From: Dendrophyllia cribrosa
Taxonomy: Eukaryota; Cnidaria; Anthozoa; Scleractinia; Dendrophylliidae
Direction of reading: 5' to 3'
Assembly: GCA_024195265.1 (NCBI GenBank)
Contig: JAJLRJ010000010.1
Location: 15,271,033 to 15,335,032 of the forward strand
DNA length: 64,000 nt
In this document: positions 12,382 to 23,027 of the stretch, one piece after another
Position numbering within the stretch: the stretch's first letter is position 1
Layout of the letters: each line of letters starts with the position of its first letter
Made by a program: the position numbers and the translations under genes
The notes under the pieces: model-generated
Told to the model about the DNA's origin: nothing
Seen by the model: the letters and a program-made list of their open reading frames with translations, nothing else
The model's database searches: none

Positions 12382-12889
12382 GTATATGTTCAATTGATTT
12401 GTCATTAGCTACAATAGAATGAAACGTCCTGTTCAGGGACTCTCTCATAGCATGCAGGAAACCACGTGATAAGTCCAAGCTATCTTTTGTAACAGATCAG
12501 TTTCGACGATATCTTCCCTCATAACTTATTTGATATCAATCTCATTCAGGGCTTTTAAGCTAATTAGATTTCTGAGTTTGCAAAGAAAGCAAAAATTAAC
12601 GAGGTTGAAAAGGGTTTTCAGCTGCGCGCGCGCGTAACTTGCACATACCATTCCTGGGATGCACGCGTGAGCTGAACGGATGCAGATTTCTATCAAAAGT
12701 CGCGCTCGCAGCCTACCAGAAATGAAAAAGGTGCGTAAACAGCGCAGAGTTGTTAACTAAGATATATTCATAACTTGTCCGCCTGAACAGCAATAATTTT
12801 TGCAGTCTTTTCACAAACACCATAACGGCAAGAAACCCTTACGAGTCTCCTTAATTAACAAAACCATCTCTTATTGATTTGTACAACAG

Positions 12890-14779
12890 GTGCATGTGTC
12901 TATGAGTTCGACAGTAGCAGATCACTGTAGAGCGTTCGCCCTGAGTGACCCGAAGGAGCCTGCGTTTCAGTCTGTTTGCGATCACGAACACACTGATGCT
13001 TGTGACCGCTGTGAGATGCTAGCTTCAGTAATTCGAGAAGTAGAGGCAGGCTTCGCTGCACAAGGTGACAACATGTCATCCGGGGTGAAGCAAGAACTTT
13101 ATTTCAGAGTAAAACAAGCTAAAACCACAGTCTTGTTAGGGAAATCGCACCTTCTGCGCTCGGTAAACCAAGATGCGGCGCGCGTGGAGGTTATAGAAGC
13201 ACTAGATGAATCTTCAGTGTTATTGATACAAGACTGGGCAATGAAATATTTGCCCAGAAAGTACAGAGAAAGCCAAACCGACTGGTTTGGAAAGCGCGGC
13301 ATTCCATGTCATGTGACAGTAGCGACGAGGAGGGATGCCACGGGAGAACTGCAGACGTTAACATTTGCTCACATCTTCCCAGCGTGCAGTCAAGATAGCT
13401 GTGCAGTAATCGCCGTCATGGCTGACGTTATCAAACAGCTGAAGATAAACATGCCCAGCCTGAAGTCTGTTTTCTTTCGCCAGGATAACGCCGGATGCTA
13501 TCACTGTGGCGCAACTATTCCCTGTGCTAGAGTCCTTGGACTGAACGATGACGTCATCTCAATAAGGCGCCTAAATTTTTCTGATCCACAAGGTGGAAAA
13601 GGGTCGTGCGACAGGAAAGCTGCAACGATCAAATCTCACATGAACATCCACCTCAACACTGGTAATGACATCGAGTCACCCGCCCAAATGAAAGATGCAA
13701 TTCTGTCCTCCGGTGGAGTGCCAGCAGTTAGCGTCACTCTGTGCGAATCAGTCATGATATCCGAGATGCCGCCCCTAAAGATCGTAGGGATCAGTCTTCT
13801 GAACAACATCAAGTATGAAGATGGCGGGATCCGCGTTTGGAAGGCGTATGGCATTGGCCCTGGAAAGCTAATACCAACAGAAAAGATGAAGTGTCCATCT
13901 CCACCTCGGAAATTCCTGCTGTTACTGCAGCTTCCACGCAGCCAAGCAGTTTTGCTTCAGTCAAACAAAGAAGAACGCAAAACTTATCAGGAGGAAATGA
14001 GGATCAAGTGACTGGAACAGGAGGCTGAAAGTAACGATGATACGAGAAGAGCAGCAGAGTCAGTCTTCACGTGTCCTGAGGAGGGATACATACAAACCTT
14101 CCTGAGACACTCATCAATGCAGCGACACCTAGACTGTGGCAAGCATCAACGAGCACTCGAGCGCGAAACACTGTTAGACAGAGCTGCCTTCACATATGCT
14201 GAAACTTTTGAGGGGCAGAGTGCAGGCGTGCCAGAGCTTAACACTGTTACAAGGCCCAGTCTCACCACATTGCAATTCCACCTTACCAATGGGATGGGCC
14301 CAATGGGTGGTGCTTCTCAAAGGGTTAGATTTACGCCCAGTCAGAAAAACTATCTAGCCGCAAAATTTAGACTTGGTGAGCAGTCAGGTCAGAAAACAGA
14401 TCCTGCATCCGTCTCCCGGGCAATGATAAAAGCTAAAGATACAAGCGGTAATCCCTTATTTACAAGCGACGACTTCCTTACGCCAAACCAGATTGCAAGT
14501 TTTTTTTTTCCGCCTCTCATCGAAAAAATGATGACGATCGGTTTGACGCCATCCGGAATGCGCAAATGAAGCCCAATTGGAAGACCTTGTAAATGCAGCT
14601 GCACGTGAAGTAGGGCCCGCAAATCCGATAATTTATGATGTGTACAATTTATGTGACATGTACTCGAGATCTAAGCTGAAGAATTTCACATTGATATCAC
14701 AGGCGTATTCGTTAAACGCAAACAGCCTTACGTCGACAAGATCAAGTTGCTTTGCATAGGCTGTAGCTACCTACAATAA
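12890..14779 (+). pseudogene. Transposon C transposase-like protein (DNAGCYH family with C2H2 finger), decayed
   Basis: Main exon. In order: a His/Cys-rich segment (CDHEHTDACDRCEM), a DWAMKYLPRKYRE segment, the conserved FRQDNAGCYHCGA block, and GKGSCDRKAATIKSHM. After a frame break near 14011 comes a C2H2-like finger (CPEEGYIQTF...HLDCGKH) in which the second Cys is replaced by Tyr. It continues to FTSDDFLTPNQIASFF, a second frame break at the T-run near 14502, and a C-terminal helix ending in KLLCIGCSYLQ with a stop at 14777-14779. I recognise the block order from unnamed cnidarian and mollusc proteins. Acidic residues in DWAMK and QDNAG could be catalytic, but that is a guess. The frame breaks indicate a pseudogene. 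Confidence 0.65.
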
Positions 14780-15378
14780 CGATTTTTGTGGTCAGACTGA
14801 ACTTGATTCGTGCCCACATTTGCATATTTTATTGCGCTCTATTCTAGATTTCCTATTTCATGCGTTCAACAATCTTAGAAAACAGTAAGAGTTGTAAACA
14901 GTTTATGTTAATAATGTACATTACTGATTTCAGTTCACGTTCCCCGGGGGTGGTCGTCTTACTTTTCAGGGATTAAAACTCGTGGTTTGGTACCACTAGG
15001 AGTGTTTGAATCGAAAATTACCACTCAGAGTTATTCTGATACATTTTAGGGCATCAAAAATATGCTGACAGGAACAACATTTCAGCAAGAATTTATACGA
15101 GTCACACTCACAAAACTGATTTCTGGTACCTTTTAGGAGTAATTTCCGATGATAATACTAGCAACTGTTTATGGGAGGCCTTTCTTTGCGTCAGAAAGCT
15201 TCGATTTACTATGCTAAAGAAAAACCGCCAATGGCAATGGCATTCGTGGACATATATTTGTCGTGTTTTCGTCGCATGCTAACGCTGAAAGGGGTCATAA
15301 TGGAATAGAGTGACAAGCAGTAGTGAGGTCGTGACCCAGACTGTTAATCGCTTGTTGATCTCTCAGTTGAAGAGACAA

Positions 15379-16123
15379 TTTGATAGGAAAATAGGCTATA
15401 AATCAATCGTCAACCATTGGCTTTGAAAGGTAAGCTTATTATTTGGTTTCTTACAGAGTTTTGGGCCCAGTTTGAGGTAACTTAAAAAGTTTTTGTTCGA
15501 GATTTGGCCATAATTTCCAAGAGAGTGAATTGATCGTTGCAAGTTGTTGACAAATCATTGTTGTGGTTTTCCCGAAAAGTGCTCCGATATTTCTTCCGTG
15601 CGATGAAAAGTACCAAACTAATTTTTATATTCTAAGTAAGGACAACCCTTCTAGATATTGCAGCCGAATTTTGAAGTCGATCTGAGTTATACCGGATATA
15701 AAACTGATGCTTTGAAAAAGTGCTCTAAACTGAAATTTTTAAATATCGAAATATGAGCTATCTTTACTCGATCACCAGAAATTTAGGATTACATCTATAA
15801 TTCTCTTTTTAGGCTCAAATTGCTGGTAAATATCTCCTAACTTAATAGCCGAACTCGTTCAAATCTAGTTTACCGTTGCGCTTTTGCGAGCCAAGGTTTT
15901 TGTTGTCACGAAAACCGCTATTAATTTAGGCATTTTGAGACAATGTACGGCCTTAACGGTTTTTTGAAATTTTCACGAAATTAGAAAATAATTTGAACAA
16001 AATAACTATACCACGATAAATGGCACACCATAGACTATCTATGGACAAAATATGAAGCACCCTGATTTTAGACCGATGTGCCACAATTTTGTAATTTCAC
16101 CCGGCGTTTAGGAAAATTCCCTC
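15379..16123. repeat. Right terminal inverted repeat of transposon C
   Basis: Inverted partner of 11225-11960. Ends at TTAA (16124-16127). Confidence 0.85.
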
Positions 16124-16127
16124 TTAA

Positions 16128-17338
16128 GTGTCAAAACTAATTCGGCTAAGCGGAGCAGTGTTTCTGAGCTTGGGTTTTGAATGGAGCGCTGGTCGAAAAA
16201 ATATTTAAGTGCTTGAAGTCCTTCGTCATTGGGGATGACGGTATATAAAGAGGTAATGTCCATAGTGAAAATTAATTTGTTTTCGCTGGGAAAACTGAAA
16301 TCCCGGAAAATTTCGAGTGCGTGATTGGTGTCCTTAATGTACGAGGGTAGTGATTTGACAATGGGGGCCATGATTTTGTCTAAATAGCTAGAAATTAGTT
16401 CGGTAGGACAGCTACAAGCGGAAACAATTGGTCGGCCCGGATTGTTTGGTTTATGAATTTTAGGTTTGAAATAAACGCGTGAGGTTCTAGGAGTAGTGAT
16501 GATGAGATTGTTGGCGGTAACTGGTAATTGTTGTTTAGTAATGAGGTCTTGGATAGTTTCTTTGACAATTTTTTGGTTGGTAGAAGTGAGATCGTTATCA
16601 ACTTTGGCATAGAAAGCGGTGTCAGAAAGTTGCCGAAAAGCCTCTTGTCAGTAAAGGTCGGTCCGCCAAACAACTACCGCCCCGCCTTTGTCGGCCGCTT
16701 TGATAACAATGTCGCGTCGTTTGCTAAGACTGTTGAGCGCTGCCCAGTCTCCTGTTGAAAGGTTGGAAATTTTGGTGCGGCGGTTAAATTTAAGTTTTTG
16801 GACATCGTGACGGCATTTTTTGACGAAAAAATCTAGAGAAGAAAACTGGCCCTCTGGGGGAGTCTATTTTGATTTGCGAACGTTGAGTGTTTCAAAAACA
16901 TATTTTCCCGAAGGTGTTAGAATTGTCTTCTTTGTCGTGGAAAAAAGCTCTTAATTGCACGCGGCGAAGGAATTTTTCAACATCTTGTTTGACTGAAAAT
17001 TCGTCGGTTTGTTTCGCTATAGGAACAAAGTTTAAACCTTTACTAAGAACAGACCTCTCTGGGTTAGAAAGCGCCAAATTTTCCGGAATGGTAACGACGC
17101 CATTGTGACTATCGAATGAATGGTCGCCGGATAATTGAGGACCTATTAACTGTTCAAGTTTTTGGGTCTTGATTTGGTTAAGGCTGTTGAACAGTTTAGC
17201 ATTGAGTTCTTGAATTTTAGCGCGAATTGATTGTACTAAGACAGCTGGACAAATTTTGGAAAGTTCGGAACGGTATTGGATAATTTCCTTTTCGAGATTG
17301 TTACGTTTAAGGCACATAGTTCTGATAGTGATCCTCAT
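16128..17338 (-). pseudogene. PLE polyprotein, N-terminal part: leader and RT fingers/palm
   Basis: Minus-strand frames in tandem: 17338-16892 (charged leader), 16673-16395 and 16371-16128. The last carries MDITSLYTVIPNDEG, the first catalytic aspartate block of a PLE RT, and ends in LRLAELVLTL at the TTAA site. The three pieces are in different frames, so at least two frameshifts have accumulated. The rest of the RT and the GIY-YIG domain are at 9998-11254. Confidence 0.8.
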
Positions 17339-17357
17339 AATATTACGCGAGAAAGAA

Positions 17358-18412
17358 GCACTACAAACCTACAGATTCCCACAGTTATCTGTTACATTCA
17401 TCCTCACATCCATCGCACGTTAAAAACGCCATTCCGTATTCTCAGTTTCTCAGACTTCGACGTCTATGTAGTGATGACTGATTTTTCCAACAAATCAGAA
17501 GAAATGTGCCAGTTTTTCAAGAAACGTGGGTACCCTGACTCTGTTGTTAATACAGGCCAACAACGTGCACAACAGATCGACAGACAATCAGCACTACAAA
17601 CGCCACAGAAGGAATAGAACGAGAGAATTCCATTCACCCTCACTTTCTTTTCACAACCCCCACTAATTTCATTCAAACGTGACAAAAACATTGGCAACTT
17701 TCTAGTTACGAGCGCACTGAAATCTGACGATGGACCGGGAACTTTTAAATGCACACGCACACGATGTAACACTTGTCCTTTCATTCACAACGCGGACAAA
17801 ATAACAGGACCCAAACGATCTATTAAAATCACTGATCGTTTTACATGCACCTCCGTAAATGTTATCTACTGCATAACATGTACTTTTTGCAAAAAGATAT
17901 ACATTGGCGAAACAGGGAGGAGACTGGGCGACCGTTTTCGTAAACATCTCCGAGACGTTGAAAAAAATGACAAAGACGCATCCAAACCAGTCGCGCGCCA
18001 TTTTAATCTTACTAACCATTCTAAACAACACATGACAATCTGCGGCCTTTCCCTACACCAGGGTAACACAGAAAGCCGTAAAAACCTAGAACAAAAAATC
18101 ACCTTTCAAATCGGCACTCTCAAACCCCACGGAATCAACGAACGCTTTTCATTCAACTAATTTACATTTGTTTTTCACGTCACCAAATTTCCACCAATAG
18201 CGTAGCTCCACCGCTTACTATATAAAACCACACACTACCCACAATTCCTTGATTCGCTCCGACGAAGGGCTAGCGCTCGAAACGTCAGCTATTTGAATCT
18301 TTTTACGGTGGTCAATTTACCTTATCGACTCAGTCGATAAAACTAAATTCTCGTGTTTCATCCCCCCACCGACGCAGCACCACAGTTTCTCTAGAAACTA
18401 ACCCCATTCAAT
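17358..18412 (+). repeat. Inverted partial copy of the PLE 3' part (5' terminal repeat)
   Basis: The plus strand repeats the minus strand of 9824-10890: end of RT, GIY-YIG block (IYIGETGRRLGDRF), and 3' region with the hammerhead-like motif at 18258-18286. It lacks about 80 bp present in the main copy near 10520-10600, and has about 75 bp more at its end (18338-18412, containing CACAGTTTCTCTAGAAAC), which also occur in the solo fragment at 26447-26605. Confidence 0.85.
18258..18286 (+). ncRNA. Hammerhead-ribozyme-like motif, inverted PLE arm
   Basis: Same sequence as minus-strand 9900-9872: CCGACGA, GGGC stem, GAAAC, GTC. It carries the same C-for-U core change, so the variant is fixed in this PLE family rather than a single-copy mutation. 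Confidence 0.35.
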
Positions 18413-18427
18413 TATTATATTATGTCG
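18413..18427. repeat. Right 15-bp target-site duplication of the PLE
   Basis: TATTATATTATGTCG, identical to 9809-9823. Confidence 0.8.
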
Positions 18428-18429
18428 GT

Positions 18430-18660
18430 CAGTAATAGCGAACTTAAGATTGGACTACGAGTATGAGATTGAATACGAGTACGCCTTTTCAAAGCTAGTT
18501 CGCGTGCTCTAGATAACCATTTATCTGCACAATTTTATACCTAGAGTCTCCTTATCGTCTGGTCAGCAACAACAAGGAGCGACAGCTCTGGGGACGTGAT
18601 TGGCTTGAAATTTAAAAGTCAATCTCGTACTCGTATTCAAATCTAAAGTTCACTAATATT
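18430..18660. mobile_element. ~230-bp foldback element next to the PLE target site
   Basis: AATAGCGAACTTAAGATTGG and ACGAGTATGAGATTGA on the left are repeated inverted on the right (…CTCGTACTCGTATTCAAATC…AAAGTTCACTAATATT). Arms are about 50 bp. No coding content. Confidence 0.55.
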
Positions 18661-19188
18661 TCGTACCGCGTAAAATAATAGTACGAATAAATAACAACGA
18701 ATGTCTCGTAATGTATCAAACATAACACAACAGTTGTTACTGGGAAAATGAAGTTACAGAGAGATTGATAAGGAAGCTTAAGCAACGAAGACAGCTACGC
18801 CATGGAAATGTCACTTTTAAAACAATTTTGCAGTTGTTCCAATTTGTTTAGTTTGTCTAACGTGTCTGGATTGTCCAAGAGCTGAAGTTGAAGGAATGGC
18901 TTTTCAGTTCAAATGGAGAAAGGAAAATTAACCGTCGTGTTTTCACGTTCTTCACAAAACCTATAATTTGATCATTTGACCTTGTTGTTTTGCAGGGAAC
19001 GGCAAAGAAATGTACCAAAATGTAAAACGCACGTGCAGAGGCATTGTTTTCGCTTATAAACTTATTGTTTTGTGCCGTTCTCGCTGCCGTCGCCGTCGTG
19101 GTTGCTTTAGCTCCCTAATAGTTGTCGAGTAAAAGGTTAATAAGTCGTTGACCAAGCATCAGGTTACACTGGTAGCTGTTTCCACGAG
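18661..19188. other. Presumed 3' UTR/downstream region of the RTK gene
   Basis: No frame of interest. It follows the RTK stop codon at 19191-19189 on the minus strand, so the first part should be 3' UTR. I found no convincing AATAAA on that strand. Confidence 0.4.
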
Positions 19189-19257
19189 TTACTCTGCCGT
19201 CAGATCGTTGACGTTGGCGTACAGTCTGTTGTCATACTGGCCGAGATTGACATAAGT
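19189..19257 (-). CDS. RTK exon 21: C-terminal tail and stop
   Basis: Acceptor ag at 19259-19258, phase 0. Encodes TYVNLGQYDNRLYANVNDL and two more residues, then TAA. Three Tyr-x-Asn motifs (YVNL, YDNR, YANV) lie within 14 residues. Such motifs are typical Grb2 SH2-docking sites when phosphorylated, so this tail probably couples the receptor to Ras signalling. Confidence 0.8.
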   Translation of the reverse strand, partial: TYVNLGQYDNRLYANVNDLTAE

Positions 19258-19555
19258 CTATAAAGAAAAAATATACATATTATTCAGACAACAAAACTTC
19301 TTCAATTCAATCCGCCGGAGAGTGAAGCATTAGACGTCAAATCCCTGTATGGGATTAGTCCTGAAGTGATCCGATGAATGGAATCTCAGAAACTGTCATT
19401 GTAAAATTGCTACCTTTTGCACCATGAACAGTCAAGGCACTACTCGCATTAAAAACCCTATTTAGCATTTTACTAATTAAAATTTTCTAGATCGTTCTGG
19501 AATATATGTCGAGGGAATTAAAAAATGTGTGCTGTCTAATCTCACCTGATGGTTT

Positions 19556-19645
19556 CTCTCCATTTCTTTCATGGTCCTCCTCAGTTTGTCAAACGTGGGT
19601 CGATCATTCGAATGTTTTTCCCAACACTTCAGCATAATGTCATAC
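19556..19645 (-). CDS. RTK exon 20: end of kinase C lobe
   Basis: Encodes YDIMLKCWEKHSNDRPTF followed by DKLRRTMKEMERNHQ, the invariant CW...RP segment of tyrosine kinases. The acceptor leaves one base that completes Leu-Tyr with exon 19 (AAATT/G TAT). The donor is CAG/gtgaga. Confidence 0.9.
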
Positions 19646-19773
19646 CTGATTCGTAAACAATAACAAATAAATGATTTACTCATAACAGTACACCAACTAC
19701 AGCTGCTAACTATAAAAACCTGTAACTCAATTGCATTGTTCAAATGTAGCCTGTTTGGCCATAAAGAAAGTCT

Positions 19774-19911
19774 AAAATGTATTTCCCATGGGCATACGCA
19801 CCATTGCTATGCTTGGCATTCGCAGTTTTTGCCTATTTATACCACTCCTTGATTCGTGCTATTCACTTGACGCCTATCAGCCATCCAACAACTTTGCTCG
19901 GGGAAATTTTA
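19774..19911. repeat. Ngaro-type terminal repeat A1
   Basis: ATGTATTTCCCATGGGCATA and the following ~118 bp recur as A2 at 22889-23027 with one visible difference. This is the left end of the element. Its ATG is in frame with the gag ORF. Confidence 0.85.
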
Positions 19912-20664
19912 CCAGTTATGACCGACGAAGCGCAGGTTAATGAAGCGGCGACTCGTAAGGACTTCGACCAATTTAAGAGTTTTTTACTAGATCAGCTTCG
20001 CCAGCATAAAACCGACTTGTCCGCCCAATTTAGCAAAGCTAGCGAGGCAGCAGATTCCGCTTTCCAGATATCCAAACAACTGAAGTTGGGAGCGGACGTC
20101 ACATTCAAGTACTCGGGCAACGAGAAGAGCTACAAGTTCAACTCCGGGGTTATTGCCAAGTTACAGAGTGCGCTTATCGCTGGAACAGCCGAAGAAAAGG
20201 AACTAATAATACGCGAAGCTATCGATTGCTTGGAGGAAAGGAACCGTAAAATCAGAATTGCAGACTCCTCCGAGGCCGGTTGGTTAACCGTGAAACACTA
20301 CGAGAGTAACGCTGTGGCTCTGAGTCTCGAAGACGACAAGAAAATTCGTGCCGCAGAGAAGGAGGCGCTACGTGAACGCGGTCGCAATAGGATCAAACGT
20401 AATGTTGAGCGATCTCAGGGCAGAAGTCCGCAATATCCTTCATACGGAGGCCGTTACGCAGGACAAAGAAGCTCGTCCAGGTTTTTCAACCAGTCCTCGC
20501 AGTTCAGACAGCCGGATCAACCAAGGGGACCCTGCCATTTCTGCGGAAATTCCCGGCATTGGTGGCGCGAATGTCCAGTTCGTCTTGCTAGATTCAATCT
20601 CGTTGGCAACACCAGTAGCACAGCCTCAAGTACCTCTTCGCCTTATACGGCCGCCTGGTCATGA
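19777..20664 (+). CDS. Ngaro-type ORF1 (gag-like) with CCHC zinc knuckle
   Basis: 295 codons if started inside A1. The in-frame ATG at 19918 (MTDEAQVNEAATRKDF) is a better start, because the upstream 47 residues are encoded by the terminal repeat and look like a membrane helix. Features: a coiled-coil-prone N half; the FKYSGNEKSYKFN segment typical of DIRS-type ORF1; IADSSEAGW; an Arg/Lys/Gln-rich linker; and one CX2CX4HX4C knuckle (CHFCGNSRHWWREC) near the C end. Likely the RNA-binding structural protein of the element. The frame is open throughout. It overlaps the start of the RT frame. Confidence 0.75.
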   Translation: MYFPWAYAPLLCLAFAVFAYLYHSLIRAIHLTPISHPTTLLGEILPVMTDEAQVNEAATRKDFDQFKSFLLDQLRQHKTDLSAQFSKASEAADSAFQISKQLKLGADVTFKYSGNEKSYKFNSGVIAKLQSALIAGTAEEKELIIREAIDCLEERNRKIRIADSSEAGWLTVKHYESNAVALSLEDDKKIRAAEKEALRERGRNRIKRNVERSQGRSPQYPSYGGRYAGQRSSSRFFNQSSQFRQPDQPRGPCHFCGNSRHWWRECPVRLARFNLVGNTSSTASSTSSPYTAAWS

Positions 20665-21055
20665 TGGCAGCAGGCAGTTCGCGGACGTCTCTCAAGAGCT
20701 TTCTAGGAACTTTAGCAGTAGTACTATCGAGGAGGAATTGGACGCTTTAATGACAGATAAGTGTAACAATGATTTGCTCGAATTTTTTAGGCATAACTTA
20801 CATGAGTACGAGCAGGGCGCTGCGACGCCTATTGTTAAAGGGCGTTTACAAGCGCATATTCAATTTTGGATAGATATTGGTGCACCCGAATGGGTTTTGA
20901 GCGTCATTAAGCACGGTTATTTCATTCCTTTTGAGGCTGCACCTCCTAGCATTCACTTAGGTAATAACCGGTCGGCCATAAGTCACCCCCTTTTTGTGTC
21001 TCAAGCCTCCGGTGTACTTAATTCCACGTACTATTTTGCACCTCGAGTCTTCTAG
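20348..21055 (+). pseudogene. RT of the Ngaro-type element, N-terminal remnant
   Basis: Overlaps the end of gag in another frame. From about 20835 it encodes GRLQAHIQFWIDIGAPEWV, HGYFIPFEAAPPS and NNRSAISHPLFV, the conserved entry into the DIRS/Ngaro RT. The palm motifs that should follow are absent: the frame runs into unrelated residues near 21008 and stops. An internal deletion joined the RT start to the RNase H tail (next entry). Confidence 0.7.
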
Positions 21056-21263
21056 AGCCGTTGGAACTTTATTAGTTCCCAAGTGGCCCTCGGCAGTATT
21101 TTGGCCTATTTTGTTTCCGACACACGGGTTTCGTTTTTCAGTTAAGCAGGTACTGGAATTCGTTGATCCGACAGGCATTTTTGCTTTATCGCGAAATAAT
21201 ACCATTTTTTCTCCGTTTAGGTTTCGATCTTCGGTTTTAGTTGTGCGACTGGACGCTTCATAG
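21020..21263 (+). pseudogene. Remnant of the region after RNase H in the Ngaro-type polyprotein
   Basis: Frame with GTLLVPKWPSAVFWP, a block I associate with the segment following RNase H in DIRS/Ngaro elements. It ends at a stop at 21261. Position directly after the truncated RT dates the deletion junction to roughly 21005-21030. Confidence 0.5.
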
Positions 21264-21790
21264 TGGATCTCATTGATTTATGGTGTGTGCGCAGTTCACT
21301 AAGGATTCCATTTCGCTGAAGCGTTTTTCAGTAATTGTTCGTATTCCCCAATGGGGTTTTGCATTCCGCCAAGGGCGATGATTGTCTTTTTGGATTATAG
21401 GAACGTTTTTCGCTTCTATTGCGCGATTTATCGCGGTTTTTTGTCCTGTGGATCGGCGTACTTGTTTTCGAATGTTGGGATTGTCATTCCTCCAAGGGAG
21501 ATGTTGCATGCATTGCGATTTAGTTCCGCCGAGGGCGATGCAATGTCATTTGTTTAGCACACAATTGTAGTACCGCCAGTTGGCGATGGTTGTGGTTGTT
21601 TGAGCAGTGCTTATTGTAACGCGAAGATATCCAGTAAATTTTCTGAGTGCCATAGAGGCCAGGAAGGTCCCCGGCGTATTTTCTCGCTAATTGATATTCC
21701 GATTTTGCGTTTTTCTTTTCACAATATTTCTATTTACGGGAATTAATGTTCCGATTATTCCTTTACAAATCATTTCAAAGACCTTTCCAA
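21264..21790 (+). other. Non-coding spacer of the Ngaro-type element with short degenerate repeats
   Basis: Contains several copies of a motif like CCGCCAAGGGCGATG (about 21370, 21490, 21525 and 21575). No open frame of interest. Confidence 0.45.
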
Positions 21791-22760
21791 TCCGGAGTTG
21801 CGGTCCTTAGCAAGACAGATTCCTTCAGTCCTTGCCGGTAGCAGAGCTTCGTCAACTTCAAAAGGATACCTCTCTTACTTTAGGAAATGGAAAGCTTGGG
21901 CTTCGCTTTTTCCCGAATGCAAGTACTTTCCAGCGGATAAGACTCACGTTGCTTTATATTTACTCAAATTATTGCAATCGGGTTATTCGTATTCTTCCAT
22001 CGCGTCAGCCTTCTACGCAATTAGTTTTTTCCATAATTCTTGTGCTGTATTGAATCCTTGTGATTCGAAGTTTCTGAAGCTCGTCCTCGAAGGTTGCAAA
22101 AGGCAGGTTTCTAGCTCCATTTCGCATAGGAATAGATTGCCTATCTTGCCCGATCATCTTCATTAGTTAGTATGTCAATTTGCATCGTCAGACGCTAGTT
22201 TGTCTGACATAACGGATGTATGCTTTTGTTTAGTAGCCTTTTCGGCTTTTCTTCGTTATGACGAGATTTGTAATATTAAGTGGTGTGATGTAAATATTAG
22301 AGATCAGTATTTTTCCCTGTACATTCCAAAGGGTAAGACCGATCAGTATTATGAAGGATCGACTAGATTGGTCGCTAAGACCGGTAAGCTTACTTGTCCT
22401 CACAGTATGCTCGTTAGATACGCACAACTAGCCAAGGAGGACACCAGTTCAGGCGAATTTGTATTTAGATCTCTAGGGTTTAGTAAGAGTAAAGGCCATT
22501 TTCTTCGGCCTGGTACAAAACTTTCTTATTCGAGGGCTAGAGAAGTTGTATTACTTAAGCTTAAAGCGATAGGGCTCGATACGTTTAGGTTTGGTCTACA
22601 TTCTTTAAGAATCGGTGGAGCTTCTGCCGCTATCAATAATGATTTACCCGATCGGGTTGTTAAGAAACACGGTGGTTTGAAGACGGATAGAGCCAAAGAC
22701 TTGTATTGTCGCGAGGACATTAACCATCAGTTGATGGTCACTCTTAACATAGGCATTTAG
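21780..22760 (+). pseudogene. Tyrosine recombinase of the Ngaro-type element (one in-frame stop)
   Basis: The N part encodes an SAM-like core-binding domain (TSKGYLSYFRKWKAWASLF, SYSSIASAFYAISFFH). The C part has the catalytic arginine in FLRYDEI, a KTG segment, HSLRIGGAS (the HxxR box) and HGGLKTDRAKDLYC with the likely nucleophile Tyr. Both halves are in one frame, broken by a single TAG at 22164-22166, so the protein is intact apart from one nonsense change. It would circularise or integrate the cDNA. There is no ATG at the start in this copy. Confidence 0.8.
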
Positions 22761-22805
22761 TTATTCTCCCATTTAAGTATCTCTTGTCCCCCAGCTTTGT
22801 GTTTG

Positions 22806-22890
22806 AGATGGCTGGTCGGCTCCCTCCAATTGTCTCTGGTGTTTACATGGGAAATGTGTTCTATTCGGCTGAGCGCAGCGATAGAGAATA
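22806..22890. repeat. Ngaro-type repeat B1
   Basis: GATGGCTGGTCGGCTCCCTC through GCGCAGCGATAGAGAATAG recurs at 23360-23454 (B2). B1 lacks the 6-nt TCATCT present in B2. It abuts A2 directly. Confidence 0.8.
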
Positions 22891-23027
22891 GAAATGTATT
22901 TCCCATGGGCATACGCACCATTACTATGCTTGGCATTCGCAGTTTTTGCCTATTTATACCACTCCTTGATTCGTGCTATTCACTTGACGCCTATCAGCCA
23001 TCCAACAACTTTGCTCGGGGAAATTTC
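22889..23027. repeat. Ngaro-type repeat A2
   Basis: Second copy of the left terminal repeat (19774-19911). B1 and A2 share an inverted core, CATGGGAAAT against ATTTCCCATG. Confidence 0.85.

Larger units (their letters stand above)
11225..16123 (+). mobile_element. TTAA-flanked cut-and-paste DNA transposon ("C") with ~740-bp TIRs
   Basis: The element starts GAGCGGC and has very long terminal inverted repeats (11225-11960 and 15379-16123), with GTGGCACATCGGTC shared near both ends at 11255 and 16084. It sits in the PLE RT gene at a TTAA site. It carries a spliced transposase-like gene on the plus strand (12196-14779). TTAA duplication is typical of piggyBac, Kolobok and Sola3. The protein does not look like piggyBac, and I leave the superfamily open. 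TIR arms differ by many substitutions and small indels, so it is not young. Confidence 0.85.
9824..18412 (-). mobile_element. Penelope-like retroelement (PLE) with inverted 5' partial copy, carrying a nested DNA transposon
   Basis: A single insertion flanked by a 15-bp direct repeat. On the minus strand it encodes an RT with a YIDD box followed by a C-terminal GIY-YIG endonuclease, the signature of endonuclease-bearing PLEs. Its 5' side (17358-18412) is an inverted copy of its own 3' side (9824-10890). PLEs are known to carry partial terminal repeats in direct or inverted orientation. A 4.9-kb TTAA transposon (11225-16123) interrupts the RT. Without that insert and one TTAA the PLE is about 3.7 kb. 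Frameshifts show it is dead. It lies downstream of the RTK 3' end. Confidence 0.85.

Noticed and set aside
16528..17617. Plus-strand frames over the PLE
   Set aside because: Antisense shadows of the RT and of the inverted terminal copy. The part 17358-17617 is the inverted PLE copy itself, not a new gene.
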